Of a stretch of 64,000 nt of DNA, positions 56,005 to 64,000 are shown piece after piece (position 1 is the stretch's first letter; each line of letters begins with the position of its first letter). The notes beneath the pieces were generated by a model. That model saw only the letters and a list, made by a program, of their open reading frames with translations. It did not search any database and was not told where the DNA came from. The translations under genes were made by a program, and so were the position numbers. Source of the stretch: Codonopsis lanceolata (lineage: Eukaryota; Streptophyta; Magnoliopsida; Asterales; Campanulaceae); assembly GCA_013146195.2 (NCBI GenBank), contig CM028377.1, positions 166,387,824 to 166,451,823 on the forward strand, in the 5' to 3' direction.

Positions 56005-58130
56005 TGGTCACACAAGAAGGGAAGAAATTCGATTAAAACCATCACCCACTCTCAAGGATGGAGACAACCGAAGACCCACGAGTTTTCCAAAACACGTAGG
56101 TAAACACGCAAGGTAAACAAGTTAAAAATTCTCGTTTAATTCTTGAACATGGGGCGAACAAAAGAAATTAGAAGAGGAAAAATCGATCAAGAAATTCATA
56201 AGGAACTTGAAGAAAAAGAGATGATGGCTCTGGGAGGAATTAAAGTTGCACTTAGCATTAAGATCCATTCGCATTGATGGTCCAAATCCTTGTACATTCG
56301 TGGTTCTTGATTCGATTCTAAGGTAGCTTAAGTGTGGGAAAAGAAGGCGCAGATGTTTCAACGCAAAGAAATTTCCCTAGTCGATGTCGAGGTCAAGAAT
56401 GGGAGGTTGAAACTCCATAAAATTTATGCTTTGCCAAGATATGTTGTACTATGATTCTAATTTCCACCCAAGGGCGATTCTTGTATCATTTTGCTCGGCA
56501 TGGCATGGAAAACGTGGAACTACATTTTTATGGATCTCTTACGGGTTAAAGCCACCTTGGAAAGTTAATTGGGAGGTACATAAAATGGACACTTACGTTT
56601 GGAAACAGCTTGATTTGTTGCATGGATTGACAAAGGTGGGGCTGTTTTAAGGAAAAGCCGCAAGCTTGTGAAAGAAGAAATAATCGAGAGGTCAAAAGGG
56701 ACATTTTTTTAAGAACATGGTGCTGGAAATTGCTTGGGTAGAGGCTAGTATATTGGGCTTTGAGGTGCCTTGGGGAGATTGCAAAGAAAATCACGAAGAA
56801 GCAACGGGCATCATTAAGGGTAAAGAAGTGGGCGGCAAGTGCGGGAGCAATCGTCCAAGCGAAATATGACTAGCGGCTTCAGGGTTGGAAAGTTGAACAT
56901 AATGTAGGGAAACCCCAATACAAGGGCAGCAGTATAGCGGAAATACTTTCTCGAAAAATTCGGTTTGAAGCCTTTGGGGTGAATTCCAAACAAATGGTGT
57001 TATTAACTATGGAGGCAGTGCCGGATATTGGACAGAGTTCCTAGGCTTGTTCGTTTGGTTGTTCAAGCATAAAATGGGAGGCGATTGAAGACACGAGTGT
57101 AACGCCAGAGCTCGAGCCCGATTCGCTCGCGTAGCCCCAGCCCGAGCCGCAGCACCTTGGGTCATCAGGCCCACCACAAGCCGACTCAAAAGTCCATGGA
57201 TGATGCTGGTGCTCAGAGGTAGTCTGTGGCCACCTTATCAATCAAACACAATTCCCACACCTACTCGATGTGGGATGGGGTATTACATTCTTCCCCACTC
57301 AAATCCTTGACGTCCTCGTCAAGGTGAATCGTAACCGAGGCGTCTGAGGAATCAAGGGCGGCTCGTCAGGGGATCAGAGGTGGCTCCCACCTTCGGTGTA
57401 GCACTTTGGCTCACACAACACTTTGTTCCCACACTTCGGCGGGACCCTCGATACCATTTGTAACGCCAGAGCTCGAGTGCCCGGTTAAGCTACGTAGCCC
57501 ACACAACGCCCAGCGAGCACGCGGCACTGGGTCATCGGGCCCCCACCACAAGCCGACCCAAAAGTCTATGGATGATGCTGGTGCTCAGAGGTAGTCTGTG
57601 GCCGCCTTATCAATCAAACACAATTCCCACACCTACTCGATGTGGGATGGGGTATTACACTGAGTCACACTGGTTTGAAGACGAAATGGTTCGTGAAGTT
57701 GGAAACAACAAAGGCCGAGTTATTAAGGCCCAAGTTAACAAAGGAAGATGAAAAAAACAAAAGGAAGAGAACAGCGATGCAAGAATTCTGGTGGGAAGAA
57801 ACGGTGGGTGATAAAGGAGCTAACAAGAAAGTTGGGTCCAGCAAGATTTTTCCCAATACGCTACAAAGGACACATGGATTATCAGATGAGTTGGATTCGT
57901 TTGTTGGCTTGAGGATAGCTCAAGGATTGAGGACAATCCTTCTTTACGAAGGGGAGTTTGATACGAAAGAATTGAGGCAATATCCACAAGGAAGGTGGGT
58001 TCGACAAGGAAGGTTAGTATGGCTGATTGCATGGAAGGCAGACCATACAATGGTTGGGACAAGTCACAGCTGCAAGGGAATAAAAGGGGGGCTGGATTCT
58101 ACATTCCTAAAAGAAAAAGGAATCACTTAG
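56005..58130 (+). pseudogene. Family-B frame, plus-strand copy (diverged, TRIM-interrupted)
   Basis: Resumes with MVTQEGKKFD, continuing the retropepsin split at 51,472. EEKEMMALGGIKVALSIKIH (from ~56,207) aligns with EEKKMMAREELKLTLVYEDP of the minus copies, followed by DGPNPCTFVVLDS versus DDPNPTTFRILDS. Stops and frameshifts abound up to 57,097. After the TRIM a readable C-terminal part (57,660-58,130) contains GLRIAQGLRTILLYEGEFD, matching SSQVEKSQGLKAILFKEGEYD, and ends at TAG, 37 bases into the LTR. No reverse transcriptase is present. Confidence 0.62.
57098..57659 (-). mobile_element. TRIM element (two 190-bp LTRs)
   Basis: LTRs 57,098-57,287 and 57,469-57,659 are near-identical. On the minus strand each runs TGTAATACCCCATCCCACAT...GGCGTTACA. 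The minus strand has a Met-type primer site TGGTATCGAGGG two bases inside the right LTR (plus 57,455-57,466). The internal region is 181 bp and non-coding. The flanks share GAG (ACGAG / CTGAG), a decayed target duplication. It interrupts the family-B reading frame. Confidence 0.85.
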
Positions 58131-58976
58131 AGTAGGTTTTTTTTTAAATCCCGTTTTTGTATTTTAAGGGGTTTTTAGTTATAGTTTTATTTATTTATTT
58201 AGCTTTATTTCCTGCCTAATTAGTTAGGGATTCAATAACTAGGATAGGGTTTCTTTTACTCCAAGTTTTTGAGTCTTTTTTCAATTAGAATTAGGATTTC
58301 TTTTCCTCCAAGTTTTGGAGTCTTTTTCCTTTTAGAATTAGGACAATTTTGTAGCCTTTTTAAGGCATTCCTTTTCTATGAACGGCAGATCAGATTTTGG
58401 GAGTGAAAACTAAAGAACTAGTTTTGTTCTTTCTTTAAATTGTTTCAATTCAATCAAAGGTGAGTGAAGCCTAGATTAGTTGTGACGTCGGAATTCTTTA
58501 CGTTAGATGAGTGAAGTCTAACCGGTGAGTCCGCCTATCCTTTTATTTTATGTTATTTTTGTTTTTTTTATTTCTTTGAGAATTTCGGGCAGCCTTGTTA
58601 TTCAGGAAAAGTTTGGACTGTTTGAATTACCTTGAGATTTCGGCCAAGGTAGGTTTTGGGCAGATTGGGAAGTAATCTGTTTGGGTATGTTGCAGCAGAT
58701 TGGTGGCTGTTTGAATTGTTCAATAAGGTTGGGTTTTGGGTTAATTTGTAAGGGAGACACTGTTAATTAATTGAACATATTTTTAGAAGGCTATTGACGG
58801 GTTGTAGGACTGTTTTGGGGCAGTTTTATTCATCCAAAACGTGGCAGATTTTAGGGCTGTTTTGTTGAGGGTTTGTGAGGGTTTTGGGACTGTTTTGGTA
58901 ACGGTTTGTGCGGATTTGGGGCTGTACAAAAGGGCTGGGACAGATTTATAGTGTTGAGATTTTTGACGTCGTATCA
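58093..58976 (+). repeat. Family-B LTR, copy 2
   Basis: 884 bp, TGGATTCTAC...GTCGTATCA, after polypurine tract AAAAGGGGGG. It closes the plus-strand element that begins with the LTR at 50,183. It is followed by a partial primer site and 60 bp of repeated LTR-like sequence (58,990-59,050). Confidence 0.8.
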
Positions 58977-59050
58977 AGTGGTATCAGAGGTATGTTATTT
59001 TCGTTTTTATTTCTTTGTGAATTTCGGGCAGCCTTGTTATTCCTCATTCT

Positions 59051-59800
59051 TGATACGAACGCGGAAGCTTCAAAATCAACAATCTGTTCCAGCAATTTGT
59101 ACAGTCCCGAATCTGCTCCAAAATCAACCATAAAACAGTCCTAAACTCCCCCAAAACTCTTGCCTAATTATAGACAAGGTCCCTTACAAGTATGCCCAAG
59201 AACCTAGCCTTGTTTTGTAAGTTTAAACAGCCTATAATCTTCCCAAAAACCTACCTTGGCCGAGTTTTCAAGGCAACAATTCAAACAGTCTGAATTCTTC
59301 TTGAATAACAAGGCTGCTCGAAATTCACAAAGAAATAAAAATGAAAATAACATAAAATAAAAGGATAGAAACGGGCTCACCGGTTAGGCTTCACTCACCT
59401 AACGTAAAGAATCCCGACGATCAATTCTCTCTTGGCTTCACTCACCTTGAGAAGAATAAATCGGTTTGAAAAGAACAACCTTGTTCTTGAAAGAATCACT
59501 TCTTTTCTCTAAAAACCAAATCTGATCTGCCTTATTTCATGAATTAAAGTGCCTTATGAAGGCTTACAATCACATCCTAATTCTATAAGGAAAGTAAAAC
59601 AATTTCTAAGTCCTTAAGGGACTCTAATTAACAATTAAAATAGGAAACTACCTAATTTAAATCCTAGTCTTTAAAGAACCTATTCCCAAAAACGGGATTT
59701 TCTTTAATTACCTAATAAAAGACTTCCTAACCAACTATAACAATAAAAAGGAAACTAATTTATTTAGGAAATAAAACAACTAATAACTAATGGCAGATTT
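59051..59800 (-). repeat. Family-B-like LTR, minus orientation (diverged)
   Basis: Begins TGATACGAACGCGG on the plus strand (an LTR end in minus orientation) and contains reverse complements of family-B LTR phrases, for example the CACCGGTTAGGCTTCACTCA region at 59,379. It is clearly more diverged than the three plus LTRs. The inner boundary is approximate. The same segment is truncated at 48,716 in unit 1. Confidence 0.6.
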
Positions 59801-59835
59801 GACTCCTAATCTAACAATCCTTGTCACTTTAGGAC

Positions 59836-61052
59836 TCATGGTGGCCGTCCCCCTTTCCAAGAAACTAGGCCGCTCCTTCCTTGCATGTTGTGCCATGCAA
59901 GGCTCCCTTGACCCGTGTCATCTTTCCACTTGTCTACTCGAGCCCAAGCTCTATCTCCCTTGTAACCGTGCCCTAAACCCATGAACCACTTCCACCTTTT
60001 ATGCGGCTTGAACCCTTTTGACATGCCCACGGTCTTTTGGCCCTTTAATCCAATTGTAACTCCTAATCCCCCTTCATCCCAAGGCTGCCATGTCTTCCAT
60101 TTACCATGCCCATGCATTTCTTCATAGTCTCCTAGGTTGATGATGTCTGGACCCCATGCTCCCGCATCATACTCCCCTTCTTTAAAAAGGATTGCCTTCA
60201 ATCCTTGACTCTTCTCGACTTGCGACGACTCGAACAATTCTTGGTAGCTTAACTTTCTTGCGGACGTCCCTTGATTGATCCTCTCCAATGGCGCATGCTT
60301 GCATGATTCATTCCCCTTCGTGGCTTCTTCTTGGTCTAGATCTCCAATGCTCAAATCAAACCCCAAAGCATTAGCCTTCATTTTTGCTTCTTCAAACAGG
60401 CTGCCCAAACGTATCTTTATGTCTTGAGGCCCTTTTCTTGACTGATCATAGAGCTTCCATGCTTTAAAGAAGGTGTCCAAGAAACTTTCCCACTCCCCGG
60501 CTTCTTTTTGTTCAAGGATCATATGACAAGCAAACATGAATCCGTGACCTTCGTATTTAAATATTTGTGCCGCCGATTCATTTGTGTCCTTGTTTTCTTC
60601 CAAATCCGAGACCTTACTTTGTCTCCCTTGAACTAGCTGCCTTGTTTTTTATAATTCCTCATTCTTGACCTTTATGTCGATCCTAGGCTGTTGGTCTTGC
60701 ATCAAAACATCTGCCTTTATTCCCATAGAAGTGGCCTTCGAAGCTGAATCAAGAATCCTGAATGTAGTAGGATTTGGATCATCAATTCTGAATGGATCTT
60801 CGTCCACAAGTGTTAGCTTTAATTCCTCCCGAGCCATCATCTTCTTTTCTTCTTCCTCCCTATAACTTCCTACCGAAAACGAAATAATGGTTTGTTGACT
60901 TACCTTGATCCCAGCCTTCTCTTGCAGTCCATATAGTTCATATGGAAGAGGATGTGTCATGGTTGGTAAGTTTAGCTTCTCGATTAGAGACGTAGAAACC
61001 CCATTAACGCAGCTTCCTCCATCGACGGCGATTACGCAAACCCATCCTTGGA
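59836..61052 (-). pseudogene. Family-B protease-plus-unknown reading frame, copy 2
   Basis: Near-identical to the frame at 48,844-50,057. It reads FQGWVCVIAVDGGSCVNG from 61,050, with Gln where copy 1 has a TAA. One TAA (near 60,650, for Ser after KNEEL) splits it into frames 61,089-60,649 and 60,603-59,836. It ends in the Trp/Gly/Lys-rich tail WHNMQGRSGLVSWKGGRPP. The product is unknown beyond the protease segment. Confidence 0.6.
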
Positions 61053-61211
61053 ATTGAGGCAATATCCACAAGGAAGGTGGGTTCGACAAGGAATGTTAGT
61101 ATGGTTGATTGCATTCAAGGCAGACCATACAATGGTTGGGACAAGTCACGGCTGCAAGGGAATAAAAGGGGGCTGGATTCTACATTCCTAAAAGAAAAAG
61201 GAATCACTTAG
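61053..61211 (+). pseudogene. C-terminal fragment of the family-B frame (plus), second head-to-head joint
   Basis: Same arrangement as 50,058-50,220: GAATTGAGGCAATATCCACA follows directly on the reversed protease start (CCCATCCTTGG|AATTGAGG). It ends at TAG 61,209-61,211 with a polypurine tract before the LTR. Confidence 0.7.
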
Positions 61212-62066
61212 AGTAGGTTTTTTTTTTTGAAATCCCGTTTTTGTATTTTAAGGGGTTTTTAGTTATAGTTTTATTTATTTAGTTAGCTTTATTTCCTGCC
61301 TAATTAGTTAGGGATTCAATAACTAGGATAGGGTTTATTTTACTCCAAGTTTTGGAGTCTTTTTTCAATTAGAATTGGGATTTCTTTTCCTCCAAGTTTT
61401 GGAGTCTTTTTCCTTTTAGAATTAGGACAATTTTGTAGCCTTTTTAAGGCATTCCTTTTCTATGAACGGCAGATCAGATTTTGGGAGTGAAAACTTTGCG
61501 AAGAACTAGTTTTGTTCTTTCTTTAAATCGTTTCAATTCAATCAAAGGTGAGTGAAGCCTAGATTAGGTGTGACGTCGGAATTCTTTACGTTAGATGAGT
61601 GAAGTCTAACCGGTGAGTCCGCCTATCCTTTTATTTTATGTTTTTTTTGTTTTTTTTTATTTCTTTGAGAATTTCGGGCAGCCTTGTTATTCAGGAAAAG
61701 TTCGGACTGTTTGAATTACCTTGAGATTTCGGCCAAGGTAGGTTTTGGCAGATTGGGAAGTAATCTGTTTGGGTATGTTACAGCAGATTGGTGGCTGTTT
61801 GAATTGTTCAATAAGGTTGGGTTTTGGGTTAATTTGTAAGGGAGACACTGTTAATTAATTGAACAGATTTTTAGAAGGCTATTGACGGGTTGTAGGACTG
61901 TTTTGGGGCAGTTTTATTCATCCAAAACGTGGCAGATTTTAGGGCTGTTTTGTTGAGGGTTTGTGAGGGTTTTGGGACTGTTTTGGTAACGGTTTGTGCG
62001 GATTTGGGGCTGTACAAAAGGGCTGGGACAGATTTATAGTGTTCAGATTTTTGACGCCGTATCAGT
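61174..62066 (+). repeat. Family-B LTR, copy 3
   Basis: 893 bp, TGGATTCTAC...GCCGTATCA. No primer site follows; the next base begins the PMD fragment, so this is the outer right edge of the family-B cluster. Confidence 0.8.
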
Positions 62067-62409
62067 TTCCCTCCTTGGATGTCTACGGGACTTGGACCAT
62101 GTTATTGATTATGACTGGGGGCAGGCAGGCCTGACTGAACTTTATGCTTCCATGGATCGGGCCAGCCGCAAGGATTCGTCGACTCTTAATGGTTTTGCTC
62201 CGGCTTGGGAGGTATCATTCCTTTTTTCCTGCTTTTGTTTTTTTTTTTTGATTTGTCAGCATTTTTTTCTTTTTTTTTCTTTGCTGATTCTTTCTTCTTT
62301 TCTTTTTTTGCAGGTCTGGACCTACTCGGTTTTTCATTTTACTCTGGGTCCATTACGCCAACGTATTCATGAGCCACCTTTCTTGGCTAAATTCGTGAAT
62401 GCCAACTGA
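62067..62409 (+). pseudogene. Plant mobile domain (PMD) fragment, C-terminal part, with intron
   Basis: Exon 62,067-62,211 reads VSLLGCLRDLDHVIDYDWGQ, then AGLTELYASMDRAS and GFAPAWE. A 102-bp T-rich GT-AG intron (62,212-62,313) follows, then VWTYSVFHFTLGPLRQRIHE to a TGA (62,407-62,409). LRDLD..xYDWGxAxLxxLY and xxAWExWxYxxF are hallmarks of the PMD of MAIN-like genes and transposon-borne frames. The exon starts at the family-B LTR edge, so the gene was cut by that insertion. A possible decayed continuation (LSPDTVH) runs to about 62,520. Confidence 0.72.
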
Positions 62410-62529
62410 GTAGGGAAGGATCGGGATGGCAACTGCTTGGATAAGGTGATGATGTGAGACAGGATAGCCAGCTTGAGCCCGGACACCGTGCATTTATTTC
62501 CCCTAACTCAGCAATGCCCTGTTTTGTGA

Positions 62530-64000
62530 AGTTAATTAAGGTTGAGTTAGTGGTTGATTACATCTAATCTTCACTAATTGTTCTATGGAAATTCCTATTG
62601 TGCCCTCTTTATTTGTGGGGGTATAAATACTCAAACCCATTTGGGAATTTAGCAAATCCTCCTCATTCTTCCCCTTCATTATACATTTTTAGAGAGAGAG
62701 AGAGAGAGAGTTCTTGGGGGCTTTGAGCCCTAGCCTTCTTCTTCCTTTGATCCACGAAGATCCAACCGTCGGATTGCCTTCAAACTTTGGATTCTTGAAG
62801 CCCTCGACGAGTAGAACAACTTCACCGATCCGGTTTTCATTCTTTGGAGTTTTCATCCGAGCTAGGTAAGTTGCTTTCTTTTGATTTTGGTTCATTGGCC
62901 CTAAGGAAAACAATCTATGTGCTATTTGTGGGCAATAAACACTTGGTATGCTATATATGCCCATTTTGGGGATTTTTGAAGTATGAACTTGTTAATATCA
63001 TGAATAAGATGATTTGAATGATATTATGTGTTGTAAGAAATGAGTTATGATTTATGTTGATTTTTTTATGAATTTTAAGGCTTGAGAATCAAGCCCAAAT
63101 TATTGGGGAAATTTTTATAAATTGAAGTGGGTGTTAATGTTGAGATTGATGAAATGTGTAAAGAATGAAACGTAGTATCAAGACTCGACGAAGTCAATAT
63201 AAGTTCAATAAAGTGTTAATGAACTGGGGTTGAAATCCTACGATGTTTGGGTTTCGTTTGATTATGTTTGTGAGACCTGAGTACCTCAATTTATGTTTAA
63301 TTATGATATCGATGTGTTAGAGACTTCGATGGTGAGCATTAGGTGACGCTTCACCAAATTAGCAAGCCGTATCAAAGAGTTATTAGAAGCTCGAGATTTG
63401 AATAATTGGGTGCGACATTTGGAAATTTATTTAGACCGTGGTCGTTAGAGCACGGAGCATTAGAGACCAACCTATGGTCTCGAGTACCATTCAGTAATAA
63501 TTATTGAATGAGTTCTCTTTTTAGGGAATTTGGTCGCGTGCACATGAAAGCACTTGCGAGGTTATGACTACAGGGTAGTCTTGATACTCTTGAGAGTGGT
63601 TTTGGGGATGTCGATCCGGTGTGTTTTGTGGAGACTAAATATTGAGTCTTGATTTGTGGTTATTATTCCACTAACATGGTCGTCTTTGGTTTGATTCCAA
63701 GTAGAGGTCAGGGGTAGACCTCATAATATGATTTTGGTAATCCTATATGCTATTTCTGATTCAGTTGTGTCTTGGGAATCTTGAGTATCCCGATACGTGG
63801 CTCCTTGGGTTTTGTGCAAATATGTGTACATTGAGAATTTGGGTTTTGTAGAACTTTATGACCTACTTGATTTGGTAAGTCCGCTCTTGTCGGACTTAGT
63901 TCCCATTTGTTCATACAAGTAAATATCTACTTGTGCATTGCATATAAGTCCAACTGGCATTATTTGGATTGGTTTTTATATGTCAGGGTAGGACGATACA
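62530..64000 (+). mobile_element. Partial LTR of the 4-kb family C (runs off window)
   Basis: Matches the solo LTR from its position ~19,985 onward: AGTTAATTAAGGTTGAGTTA, TATA box TATAAATA (62,622-62,629), (GA)n (62,692-62,709), the AGGTAAG donor-like site (62,864-62,870) and GGTTCATTGGCCCTAAGGAA. The first kilobase of the LTR is missing at the left. The window ends inside the LTR. Confidence 0.78.
62622..62629 (+). promoter_or_regulatory. TATA box of the right-end family-C LTR
   Basis: TATAAATA, 63 bp before a (GA)n tract, in the same position as in the solo LTR at 20,077. Confidence 0.6.

Overview
This is nuclear DNA of a flowering plant, most likely a eudicot. It holds one spliced chloroplast-protein gene with GT-AG introns, and the rest is almost entirely transposable elements: Athila-type and chromovirus-type Ty3/gypsy, Ty1/copia, TRIM, hAT and Stowaway MITEs, a LINE/SINE-type tail and a Helitron terminus. 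I see no bacterial-type operon, CRISPR array, rRNA or tRNA gene.

Layout. 1-1,411: AT-rich upstream DNA with a degenerate ~80-bp tandem repeat and a Stowaway MITE. 1,412-9,280: the only convincing host gene, a TIC55-type Rieske oxygenase of the chloroplast inner envelope. It has three exons, and a 6.1-kb first intron carries at least five separate transposon insertions, four of them with clear target-site duplications. 9,281-10,809: 3' flank and a possible antisense copia LTR. 10,810-14,554: Athila-type element 1 (LTR, decayed gag, readable protease), abutted by an antisense plant-mobile-domain (PMD) fragment at 14,525-14,964. 15,359-18,532: 5' part of a copia element. 18,533-26,540: Athila-type element 2, whose 5' LTR is split by a 4.0-kb solo LTR with a perfect TSD. 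26,541-26,640: assembly gap of Ns. 26,641-35,812: minus-strand gypsy element with ~4-kb LTRs. 35,813-48,715: direct duplications, a ~570-640-bp tandem array, a 2.8-kb inverted repeat with a chromovirus integrase fragment at each outer end, and a Helitron-like 3' terminus. 48,716-62,066: a cluster of one LTR family ('family B') in LTR-internal-LTR-internal-LTR order, with two head-to-head inverted internal units, a nested 4.5-kb LTR and a TRIM. 62,067-62,409: another PMD fragment with an intron. About 62,530-64,000: a further 4-kb-family LTR running off the window.

How the parts relate. The mobile elements form nested layers, so relative ages can be read: the solo LTR is younger than Athila 2, the LINE tail is younger than the hAT element it sits in, and the Helitron-type end lies in a family-B copy whose uninterrupted paralogue is at 59.7 kb. 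Nearly all retroelement reading frames are broken. Small indels dominate between about 24 and 35.8 kb, on both sides of the N gap, and look more like unpolished consensus than biology.

I did not find a convincing new molecular system. The most unusual items are the head-to-head family-B units with a conserved protease-plus-unknown reading frame, the palindrome with integrase ends, a conserved promoter/leader/splice-donor module inside the 4-kb LTR family, and two PMD fragments that represent consecutive parts of the same domain.
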